From Siniperca chuatsi (taxonomy: Eukaryota > Chordata > Actinopteri > Centrarchiformes > Sinipercidae), in assembly GCF_020085105.1 (NCBI RefSeq), contig NC_058051.1, positions 24,431,455 to 24,495,454 on the forward strand: a stretch of 64,000 bases of DNA. The letters run 5' to 3'. Below the pieces are notes generated by a model. It ran no database searches, had not been told where the DNA came from, and saw only the letters and a program-made list of their open reading frames with translations. Positions 11,529 to 22,900 of the stretch are shown here, piece by piece. Numbering within the stretch: the stretch's first letter is position 1; every line of letters starts with the position of its first letter. A program made the position numbers and the translations under genes.

Positions 11529-14453
11529 GGTATGCATCCCACCTGGTCTTACCAGCAGGAAAAAAATGTATATATCAGGAAACTGTTAAAGTTTACACAT
11601 GAACTATAATTTCAAGGCCCTGGGGCTGAGAATATTTCTAGAATTTATAGCTTAATAAGTGGTTTGTCCACTGACTACACATTACACTGTAAGTGTCTGT
11701 GGCTTTATTACACATATGTTTTACCTGCCGTTCTCCCTCGGTTCCCAGAGTGGAGTGAGGTAGTATCTCAGAGGGTCTCTGTACAGGTCGTCCTTAAGTA
11801 TCTAAACACCAGCACAGAGGTCATTTCGATACATTTCAATTCAATATGTTTGGATACATGCGCTCTCTAAAGTTATTTAATACACCATAAAAATTGCTGC
11901 TAATCCCAGACAAGAGGTTTAAGTATGTACACATGGTAAAAGTGCCATGATTGTATTGCCTCAAAAATTACCTATTACTTCTGACGGTGAAAATCTGAAT
12001 ATGTGCATATCCCTGAATCATTTTAGTTTCATAAACTGGCAAGAAAGTTAAAATCAATTTTGTTAAACCATTCAGACTTAAACCCTCTTCCAGGACATAA
12101 TGATTGCAATTAATGGTTGTCTAGTGGGATAAAATGTTACAAAGATATCATAACACTGAAAACGGATGTAAACCAGAGTAGCGCACTTTTAAAATGGGTG
12201 ACTGTTGTTAACAAATTAAATCTCCAAAAGGGTGGCGGTGTTAATGCCATGCTTAACTTGCTGATCCCTGTGTGCTATAATAATGAACCTTTGTCAAAAT
12301 GAAAGTGCAGTCAGCTGTACCTGTGCTACATCATCTTGTCCTGGGTTGCTATGGTCACTGAACCAGCTGAAAAAGGTCTGATAGACCCCACGTGACGACT
12401 TCCTGGGTTCGCTGTGGGCTGTCAGGTTCTGTCCACGATGCCACAGGATGGGGTTGGAGAACGACATGGGAGATCCTGAAACATGAGCAGCCAGGAATAG
12501 AAGGTGGTCCAGAATTTAATGGCCATGTAGATTTTAGGTAGCCTCAAAATACGATCAATACCTATCTTTAGATGTTATATAGTATCAGAGAATGCTCACT
12601 CAGTTTGAGAGGTGAAGATTTCTTTGATGTAAAAAACCCTGAACTGTTAGAGATTACAAATAAGTGCACAAAATGACGTTTGTGTGATAAAAATCTTCTA
12701 ATGAAGAAATAAAGTGATGCAAGAGTCCTGCCTGTGTGCTCATTCACTCAGCACGTTCAGGCAGATGTTCCTGAGAATGTGTTGCTACTTGTTGTTTTAT
12801 TCCACAATATAACTGAATGTACCCTGGTTGAAATTCATTGTTTTAGATGGGTTTGCCATTTTCTTGTATCAAATGAAAACAAATGAAAAACAAAACGTAC
12901 ATGGACAATGCCAATGTTTTGGTTGTAGTATACAATTCATTATTATATACCAATATATCATTCATTCATTCATTTATACATATATATTTATTTATACACA
13001 CAAACATACATGATCTTTATAGTGCCATGATGCAAAGTCTGACTCTTTGTCTCATAACACTGTGCGTTCATTATACATAACAACTATGCCTTGACTTAAT
13101 CGCCACATGCTTATTTTTACCTCCCATCCCGAGGTGCAGCTCCTTCATGATGATGTTGTTCTGGAAGTACGGGTTCCGTCTGAAGTGGAAGCGGATCCTG
13201 TAGCCCAGTTTATTATTCTTGAAGGACTCGATCTGATAAAGACATGAGGAAATGTCTGAATTTTGCTACTAGGCATATACAGCAGCCAGAATTTGTAAGA
13301 ACACACCGACTTTTCCTACCTCAAGATCAGTCATGTAACTAAGAGCATCTTCATCAGTCTCGTCAATGTGAGCTGAGAGATGAGGATGATTCAACAGCTG
13401 GCACGTCGAAGTTAAGAAACAACCCACCATCTGTTTATTTCAATTACTCAAACACAACATATGAATAGAGAAAGAGGGATTTTTTATTTTATTTTAAAAG
13501 GATACAGCTGTTACCCAGAAGCCAGGGATAGTTTTTGTGATGGAGCTGCGCTGATCCAGATGGGGGCGCCTTTGACGACTAATCTTCAGCTCCAGCCGTT
13601 GGTGAAGCCGGGCACTTTTCTTCTCAAGAGCTTCCAGTCTCATCTGTACCTGCGCCAGGAGAGCCACTGACTGTCTCATCTCTGGGGCCATCTTAACTGA
13701 CACAATGGCACACTCCCCATCATCATTGTCCTCATTGTCTGATGGGAAAGAGGAGCTTGGAGTAGAGGAAGATCCAGATATGGATTCATCACCTTCACCT
13801 GCTTCTGGCACATCATCTGCATCTTCTCTGTCAGTACTATGCACAGATGTGGAGCTATCTGCAGCAGCTGCCTGCGTTTTAGAGCCTGCTCTTGAGGACT
13901 GGTGGCCCCCACGTTGTTTGAATTTGCTCCCTTGTTTAACCTGTTTAGCCTTTTCAGATGAGCAAGGAGTCTCTTCCCCTGTGAGACTGGCAAGTGCTTC
14001 AGCAGCTGCTATGGCTGCTGAGTCGGACTGGTCCAGAGGACTTGAGGGACGCGGCTTTGTTCCTACTGTCTTCTCTGTATCTTTCTTTGTGTCAGCTGAT
14101 CCATGTGCATCTGACGACTGTGGTTTTTCGGTGTTGCTGGCATCGTGACCGGCAGCATTGGAGTTGTTGACAGGCAGTGCACTGGTGCCACGCGTGCTGT
14201 CTGAACCCTGATCCGTTTGCACGGCAGCTGGTTCTTTCTCACTATCTTTTGACTGTCCCTCGCTCCCAGCTATTTCTTTACTCTCAGCTTCACTATTTTT
14301 GCAACTTTCCGAAGTAACCCCTGCTTCATTTGATGCGTCACTTACTTTCGTGGACTTGCTGGGAATCGCGCTGCCTTCATCGTGGTCGGGTGATGGACAC
14401 CGTTTCCTCGATGCAGAGTCAGCAGACTGTTTGCAGTCTGTCAGTTCACTCAT
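10626..14453 (-). CDS. tspyl2: Testis-specific Y-encoded-like protein 2 (NAP/SET family)
   Basis: Eight coding exons in consistent phase: 13506-14453, 13320-13397, 13121-13232, 12321-12475, 11725-11801, 11288-11484, 10899-10946 and 10626-10663, giving 550 aa (human TSPYL2 is 693). Residues 1-265 are Ser/Glu-rich and probably disordered. A NAP/SET domain follows (about 270-458): helix AQVQMRLEALEKKSARLHQR, then IPGFWVTALLNHPHLSA, FRRNPYFQNN and FFSWFSDHS, ending in DPLRYYL. The tail (about 460-550) is highly acidic (CVVISDSDDEPGEEAGEAEQ, poly-Glu, DESPEEEDDGGEIVID). The multi-exon structure matches TSPYL2 rather than its intronless paralogues. Family members are nuclear proteins that bind histones or chromatin and restrain the cell cycle. 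The gene order with gpr173 matches the human X, which supports the name. The start is the first ATG of the long first exon, just below a region without open frames. Confidence 0.88.
11492..11523. repeat. (AC)n microsatellite next to tspyl2 exon 6 acceptor
   Basis: About 16 AC units on the plus strand. On the transcribed strand this is (GT)n ending only a few bases before the TTTCTCCAG acceptor at 11485, so the repeat replaces most of the usual polypyrimidine tract. Confidence 0.93.
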
Positions 14454-15308
14454 GCTAGATAGCTAGCCAAATAGCTAACAAGCTAGACAGCCCGCAAGCT
14501 CAACTAAAACAAACTTAAATGCAATCGATTACACCACTGAACTTGCTACTTAGATAGCCGTTGTGATGTTGTTACTCGGATCCTAATGTAACCTACATTC
14601 TCAATGAAGCATGAACATGAAGCAGCTCTTGTATTTCTCCGCGGCCTTGCGAAACGTTAAAAATTAGCAGGCTATTGCTAACGTTAGTTAGCTCACGTTA
14701 CCCAATTCGTGTGTCCTCGTAGTGAAGGCCGCACCACATTTTCACGAATCTAAGTCCAACAAGAAAGTCGTTATCCAAATGATCAATCCTTCCCATGCAA
14801 TACCGCCTTTACTAACAATCCGCGTTCTTTATATTAGTTTATGTTTGCATTATCCGTTAGCTTACTATCCGTGCACCGACGTGACAGAAAAACAATTCTG
14901 TGATTGGCTACGGCACGCCGCGCTAAAACCTCTCCACCAATCATTTACAAGGGTGTGTTCACATGGTAATCTAACTGTAGCAGTGGCATAACTGCGCAGC
15001 GAGCAAGTGCAGGCCAGGCAGCAGTTGACGTTTGTTGTGAGACAATATAAAACATACTGTAAATTACACGACTTTATCACAGCTTTTAACTTCTTATATG
15101 TGGGCTTACCCGTTGAACAGGCGATATTAATCACATATGGTTCAAGACCTCAAAAGTCAAGCCAGGTGTAAACAAGGAAATGGGTTTGTATATGTATGAA
15201 TTCAATGGAGGCGGTAGGCATAAATAGTTGTTTGTGTGATTGTTTAGATAGCAGGATGAATGTGTTTATTCCCAGAAAAAGATTTGGACTCACACAACTA
15301 TAGCATCC

Positions 15309-15310
<2 letters not shown>

Positions 15311-15341
<31 letters not shown>

Positions 15342-15535
15342 CTTTATTTATACAGCACTTTTACATCACTTTATTTATACAGCACTTTTCAAAGTTAGAA
15401 AGTGCTTTGCATGGTTGAACCAGGATTAAAACATTTCAGATACAGAAATAAAATTGAATAAAATACCCAACAATACAGATAAAAAACAACAATAATAATT
15501 AATAATAAATCCTAATCAGGCTTATACAGTGTGGT
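15311..15535 (-). mobile_element. 3' tail of an L2/Rex1-like LINE or derived SINE
   Basis: Read on the minus strand, the segment ends in AAGTGCTGTATAAATAAAGT followed by (TTA)n, the characteristic 3' end of fish L2/Rex1-like retroelements and SINEs that share their tails. The 26-bp tail unit is present twice in tandem (about 15341 and 15368). There is no reverse-transcriptase sequence, so the piece is short; its inner boundary at 15535 is approximate. Confidence 0.6.
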
Positions 15536-15624
15536 TGTTTTTCCACTCTGCCATATTTTTCCTACTAGCCTACTTGCAATGGTTCTTTCATAGCTTCATA
15601 CATACATCATAAGATGTGAAGTAC

Positions 15625-15998
15625 TTAAAGGGACACCCCCAAATCAAAAATACATATTTTAGATTTGTTGTGAGTAGTTTCATGTAGGAACTATTTTCTT
15701 TCTACCAACAGTTCCTACATGAAACTTCTCACAACAAGGTCTGTGGATTATCTTGAATAACTGGGTCATGATTTCTGGAAACAGACGTTGCTGTTGAGTT
15801 TTTCAAATGTATTTTTTTGGGCGCTTTGAGCACCACAACCTGAGTGCCAAATGGTCCCATTATGTATAAAAGAAAATGCAGACATCTATACGGCCGATAT
15901 CTCTGCAACTCACACCAAAACAATGTAGAAGGGTAAATAGTATTACAGGTAAGAAGAAAAATATGTATTTTTGATTTTGGGGTGAACTGTCCCTTTAA
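15625..15998. mobile_element. TTAA-ended foldback element, family A copy 1 (one arm mostly deleted)
   Basis: The ends are TTAAAGGGAC and GTGAACTGTCCCTTTAA, with TTAA at each edge. An internal hairpin has arms GTTTCATGTAGGAACT and AGTTCCTACATGAAAC (about 15680-15726). To the right of the hairpin the full arm is kept; to the left only about 50 bases remain. It is homologous to 56434-56800 and to the right arm of 58834-59490. No coding sequence is present, so it is non-autonomous. TTAA ends suggest a piggyBac-type target, but the superfamily was not established. Confidence 0.85.
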
Positions 15999-16955
15999 AT
16001 GACATTTTTGTAGTATAATTTAATACAGTTGTGAAATCTTATTCAGCACCACATTCCTTGGACATCGACATCAGGATGAGGTTACCTCATACATCTCTGA
16101 CAATATAATTGGGCTCTATAAAATTGTGTAAGGTAATGTCTACATGTTCGGCTGTGGGGTTTACTTTTGGGACTTTTTGGTCCCCACAATAGGCCTACAT
16201 TTTAGTAGACTATATGGGTAGTGTTTTAGATGACAAAACTTTGACCAGGGCGGTCGAATGAGTTTGCACAAACAACAAACAAGCATGATTTATTATGGCT
16301 TAAAGCTGTGAACAATTTAGGCTTTCAGAAGGGATTTGTGTGTTGTAACACATTCAATAGCAATTAAATTAATGGCCTGTATGTTAATCATATTCCTTTT
16401 GGAATTTTTAACCAATGACAATCTCATGGTGAAGAAATAGACTCCATCCTAAAATAATAATTTCCTCTTGATGATGTCTGTAGAGGTTTTAATATATAGG
16501 CTACCGATGGTGTATACATCGGTCTTTTGACTGATGTGATATTACTTTAATATCACGTTTCCTGTAGTGGGCGTTTAGCCAGCCCGAACCAAACGGAAGA
16601 AGGGGGAGTCGCAGGATTATACCAAATTTAAAGATACACGCGGAGCATGGAGAGCTCGGTAGGTCAGTGCTAAAATTAGAGGCTGCTCCTTCCGCGACAG
16701 CAGCCAAATTGCGATGCATAAAGTCATGCAAACCAGGGGACACACTCTCACAAGGGCTGGCAGTAAAGCCATGTTTTCCATGGGTGACATTTAACGCCAC
16801 ACGTTGACTGAAGAGGCTCTGTGCATAACGCAGGGACAGCGCTGGATCTACACTGGCCACCGCTGCGCAAATCATAGTATTTGGTAGTGGTTTTTGGAGA
16901 CGCCATATGTACTCTGTTCAGCGAACAGCTTCCATGAGTGTTCACTTCTGCAAAA

Positions 16956-19900
16956 ATGTCTTTTTTAACCATACCAAGTCAAGAGGGCCTTTTTACCACG
17001 ATTAAAACTGGCAAGTCAGGCGAGGAGGCAGAGAGTAGGTCCCCTATAGACGACGAGGATAATAATAATAATAATGATGATGATGATGATGAAGACGATG
17101 ACACTGAGGACGTTCGCCTCATCCCAAGATGCTCCCCGGTGCCCAGAAAGCGGGGCCCGTCCATCCACGATGAGACAGCGGAGTATATCCGGATCCACTT
17201 GGCGCTGTCTGCCGGAAAGAGAGTGTCATTCGCCGATACAACAGGTGGGGATCTGGTGGATGTGAAGGAATTTGTTGCGTTTGATTCGGACGAGGAAGAG
17301 GATAGTGCAAGGTGGGAGGAAGAGGAAGCAAAGTATCGAAAGCCAGAGCGAGAACCGACCTATCAAGTGCACCCAGAGTTTAACGCGCCCACCGAGAGTG
17401 TCCTGCTGCAGGCTGTGCACACTCATAAAGTGGAGGTTGAGCGGATTTCTCCAGTAGAGAATGAGCCACTTGCAGTCAGTGGGGTAATACGAGTCCTGAA
17501 CATCTCCTTCCACAAAGCAGTTTACATCAGATCGACCATGGACAACTGGGCTTCTTACTTTGATCACCCAGCAGAGTATGTCCAGGGATCTCATGATGGG
17601 GACACTGATCAGTTCTCCTTCAAGCTGTCTTTTGCACCACCTTATATCACACATGGCTCTCGCATTGAGTTTGTTGCTCGCTATGAAACCTCTGATGGTG
17701 ATTACTGGGCTAATAATTCCTCTATGAATTATGTGGTGACTCTGCTCCTGTCCTATGAAGATGATTCAGCTCAGACAAACATCAGCATGCAACAAAAAAG
17801 AGGAATCCTGAAACCTCCAAAAGCTTACAGGTAAATCTCCTGTCATGTGCTTTCATTTATCAGATACAGACCAAGGGATACAAATTTTACAAACCATTTG
17901 TGCAATATTTTGGCCACTGTCTGCCTGAGATTCCTTTGACCTCTGACCTCCACAGATTGATCTGCTCACTGTTTATTATTGTTGGGAAAACCTCTGTCTG
18001 CTTAAAGGTGTTGCAAGGTGTTCAACCTTTTAATGAAAGGGAAACTTAAGATGCTCAAAGGCATAATCATTTCTGAATAATAAAACTTTCAGACCCAGGT
18101 AACCAATGAATAGCCCACTTTTGCTATAGGTTAAATATTCACCATCAAATTCTAAAAACATGGATGTAAACAAAGTCACAAAAGCACTGGTCATTGGGGT
18201 TGTGCAACAGCTGCAGAGCTCCAGTTGCCTACTAATTCCCTTTGAGGTTTTGTGCACTGGGCATTCAGCTTTATTCAATGGTTCTGCCTGGAGACTGCAT
18301 TTAGCATAGTAAGAACTAAGCAGGATGTTAGTAAACACAGTCTGTTGCATAATGAGAGCACAAGGGTGAGTATCAAATCTACCTAGTTAAGTGTTTATAA
18401 AGTTTGTTTATGGATTGTTTTACTCTTTACACTCTGGTGTCTTCACTTCACTCTGCAGTAAGAGATGGAAAGAGTGCCAATCGTCCAGTGGTGGTGAGGG
18501 CGATCAAAATAGGCAAAGGGCAGGTGTCGTTTTCAGGGCTGACGTTTCCCTGCATTAAATTTACTTCTGACCTTTTCTATCAGAGTCATAGGGGAGCAGA
18601 GCAATTTCAGTGGAATGGATTGGCCTCTTTCCCTCGTGTAGTTGGACACTGACACACAAACCCCTTCTCTTTCTTCTTTGCTCCATTAAAGTGAACTAAT
18701 CCCTGAGAGGAAGATTTAAATGCCTGGTGCATTGTTACATCAACATGAAAGTGCGTGATGAATCTCACAGTGCACAGACTGAGACAGAAGACAGCAGGAA
18801 AGATCCCCCAAGCTTATAAGGACCCATAAAAGGAGCAAACGGGGTATAAACAGATGTAGTTGTCACGTAGGTCTTCTCTGCCGTAGCTGTTCGGAAGTAG
18901 GAAGGGGCCAGATGGGTTGTTAGGGATGGATGAGTCACTGATTGAAAAGGAGGAGTTTGGGGAGCAGAAACTGTACCGGCGGCCCCACCATAGCAACCAT
19001 TATAGATTCATTAGGCACTTTGAAGTTCACTGATAATTGATCATTTACAAGGCAGCCAGTGAGAGGAAAGGTTACTATGACACAAGTCTAGACGCTAGAA
19101 TGTATTACTTACTGTATGTTAACATCAAGCGCACATATAGTAGGTTACACATACGTACTGCTGGTTTAGTTTATATTTAACTGAAGTGTGTCCACCTCAG
19201 GTAAATATAGATATCACACATTAATGCGATGTAGCTGATAGTGAATACTGAGGCCAGAGCAGGAACAATGCTGTTTTTCTATTTCAAAGTCATCTGCCTT
19301 GATCGCTAAGTGATGAGGTTGCTGAGTTTTGGCCTCAATCTTAATCTTTTTTGCATCAACTCGTTGCCGAGTCAGTCTAGAGTTTTGCAACATGACCTGG
19401 GCCAAACGGGGACCACCTCTCCAGATCAGGCTTGATTAGGGCTAACAGAATTAGTTATGTTAACTGCATCTAAATCAAGTCTTTCATTCTGTACATAGAC
19501 CTACGCACACACCTACCCACGCAATTGCACTGAACCCTGTTTTTTTTTCTACAATATCAGGCTCAGGTCAGATTAGGGATCTCAGTTTTTCTAAGGGTGT
19601 GGACCAGACATGTGTCTAGGGCCAAAGTAAGGATATGTCAACTCGACATCTCAAATAATTTTAATGAACAGTCTAATGAGAAGGGTCATCGCTGAGGCTT
19701 TTGTCTTTAAAACACTGCTCAGCCGGTGCAGCAATTCAGAAACAGAAGTGTACAGAATGTTCTATACTGTACAGTACAAGAGATTTCAACTGGCTAATTC
19801 AGCACATTAACAGCTGAACTGCATCAGCAAATATTAAGCCTAATTATCCAAAACAAGTGTTGATGATGGTGTATGACTACCTTCTTCAGTCATTTTAAAT

Positions 19901-22900
19901 GTGCCTTCTTTATACATTAACTAGTATTATTATTAACAGTCAATCTCGGGGCCCAAACTAGTGTACTTTCTTTTCAGGCATGGCCACTGCATTTGTCAGC
20001 TGTTTCAGATGTTGCCTTTATAGCCGAAGATGAGTCTTAAATACAGACTTGAGTAATCTTGTGGAGGATTTCACTACAAAGCCATAGTACACAAGTGGAT
20101 ATTTTCTTGTATTGCTGTCCCTCCTCAGCTGCAAACTGAGTATATCCAAATCTTTTTATTTCAAAGGTCTCGCCTACTGCATCTGCCCACATTTCAACCA
20201 GTGTGACACTGTATAAAGATGTCTCTTTACACAAAAAATTATTATTAGGCCTCGTGTCTTCCATTAATACAATGTTGTTTTCTAGGCACTAGATCTGTTT
20301 GTAAAGTGTAAGATCATGTAGACATTTGGCTGTGTGTTTTTAAAGAGTGTACCATTGACTAGTTTTGTCTTGTTTTTTTATTGACTTACAACCCAAATGT
20401 CTCTTTTTTTCTTTCAGTATGAATGATGATTTTGATTCAGACAATGAGCAGGAAATGGAAGAAGGTACAGTATGAATGTTGTTGTCACTATCGACATATT
20501 GATTCACTTTCTGAGAAAAAGAAGATATAAATAATTAAACATTAATATAATGGATAAGTATACAGTACACTACTACTATTGGTATTGCATAGGATCGTAG
20601 AATTGATCAGTTTACTTGAAGCAGTACTCCGCAAGTATTGCACTTCCATAAAGTTGTGGTACTAACAAGAGACAAATTAAAGAATGACAGGTAAAAATTG
20701 ATGTAGCAGAGTCCAAGATGTTCTTACTTTAAGTCTAATATGAGTCCAGCTTCAAAAATGCTGGATCCTACATTTCCCATAGTGCAACTCAGTAGTGTCT
20801 TTCATTAGACTTTCATTAAAGAGATTACCATGATGACATCATCAGGATTATTTTTTGGTGGAGAGCCCCTTTAATTACTTATGTACTGTAGATAAAAAAT
20901 GCTGATTAAACAAGGTTATTGCTTTTTCTCCATTCAGACTAATCAGGCTCTCACAGCGTAATTATCTATTTTTTCATCAGCAGAAGAAGCAGGGACCTCC
21001 AGGTCAGGACTTGTCAGACCTACAGCTGTCTGCCCAGTCATCGTACAGCCGGAGATTGACATAGAGGTAAGGGTAAAATAAGAAGAATGGGAAAGAAAGG
21101 TACAGCTTTTAATGGAATAAATTATTAACTAACAGGAGGGTTCATCTGGGTTATTTATGAACTTTTTATGACCTGCAAAAATCAAAAATAGTCCATCACA
21201 TTATTTACTTGCGAACAGAGGACACACATTGAGCAATTGAGCATTGCTTGTCAGATTATGCTCAAATTATCTTGATTTGCATGCAGTTGTTGACACATTC
21301 CCATTTAACAGTGCTTTATCCCTTTATGCGAGTCATGTGTCTAATAAAACATAACAAACACTTCAGTTCAACTTTTAAAGCTTATCATCATTGGCTTGGT
21401 TGTTTATATTGTTCACAGCTCATTGAAGCTTCAGCAACAACTTAGGTAATGTCTCGCTTCTCACCGCTGTAGCACGAGTACTGTATGCTATTTTCCTTGT
21501 CAGCTTCTTATTGTAGTCATATCTTGATGCATGCTGTTCATGTTTTTGCGCCTTTCGATTTTGTCCCCATTTGATTTGAATTCATGTCTTTTTCAGTTTT
21601 AAGTGATTCCAGACACTAATATTCCTTCACACTATGTGTAATCACGTCTAATACCCTGTATGTTTACATTATTTGTGATTATGACCGAACCCCACTATTA
21701 ATGTGCTGTTGTCAAGGTCTTGAATTATTTCACTCCGAATAGTTCGACATTTTGGAAAATACGCTTATTTGCTTTCTTGCTGAGAGTTAGATGAGAAGAT
21801 TGATACCACTTACATATCTGTCCGTTAAATAAGAAGCTGGAGCCAGGAGGCGGTTAGCTTAGCATAAAGACTGAACGCAGGAGAAACAGTTAGCCTGGCT
21901 CTGTCCAGATGTAAAAAATACACCTACTGGCACCTACCTACCGCCTACTCTACAGCTCAGTGAATAACACATTATATCTCATTTGTTTAATCCGTACAAA
22001 AGCCAAAGTTTTTACACTCTTGGCTGAGAGCTGACTTTCTGGAATCTCCTCTTTCAATCTTTATGCTAAGCTAAGCTGGCCGTCTGTTATTTAATGAACA
22101 GACATGTGAGTGGTATTGATCTTTTCATCTAACTCTTGGCAAGAAAGCAAATAAGTGTATTTCCCAAAATGAGAAACTATTCCTTTAAATGTAGAGTTTC
22201 CACTTGTGAATATATTTCTTTCACGGTACATACAATGTAGGCAACATTGTTTTTACAGTAAAATGGTGGAAGAGAGAACTGTTGAGCTGCTTAGAACTAG
22301 GATTACCAGGGGCCTTACATTAGCATTTTGGCATGCAAAAGTTGAGTTTAGAACCATTCTATACATAAAACATTTCAGACTGGAAGAAATTTGTATTTCA
22401 GAAGAGGAGGAATTTACATTCAGTCGGCATTACACTGATTAAACCACCTTAGATAGCCCAGAGTCAGTCAAAAATAAGGAATGTGATCTGATACTACAAA
22501 TATTTTAATGTTTGTTTTACATCAGTATTCACATGGACGTTATCTCCCTTTGGTAGAGCATTAAAATTAAAGGTGGACCAGTCAACTACTGTATGAACAG
22601 CACCTCCTTCCAGTTGGTAAATGTTTTCCTTACATGTCATCAAGTATATTTTGAAAATCTAATACAGGGGCATTCAGAGGTTAAACATTCAAACTTTATC
22701 ATCATTCACAACAAATTCTCCAAGATTTGTGTCATAATTTTCAAGTTAAATGTTATCAGTTTAACTGCCACGATCCGCCGTTTTAATGGTTCACTTGCTG
22801 AGCATTCAGTTGTGCGCAAAAGTTTGGTTTCCCTTTAGCTTTTTACTCATTTTGTGCTGCTATAAAGTAATTTCTTAATAGATTTCTCTCTGAGATGTAC

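Larger units (their letters stand above)
14454..16937. other. Divergent intergenic region between tspyl2 and ppp1r3f-like
   Basis: It holds the presumed tspyl2 promoter (14454 to about 14720, followed by a CpG-containing patch to about 15000), an AT trinucleotide tract with a LINE-tail-like segment (15311-15535) and a foldback element (15625-15998). From 16000 to about 16900 I see no gene; the reported minus-strand frame at 16501-16875 has no recognisable features. Confidence 0.6.

Noticed and set aside
11294-11609. Plus-strand frames rich in Pro and Leu
   Set aside because: They are antisense to the acidic exon 6 of tspyl2 and the adjoining microsatellite.
13705-14148. 147-codon plus-strand frame
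   Set aside because: It is antisense to tspyl2 exon 1; the minus frame has NAP-family features and splice continuity.
16501-16972. Minus-strand frames upstream of the ppp1r3f-like gene
   Set aside because: No recognisable domain, no partner exons, and they overlap the likely promoter and start of the plus-strand gene.
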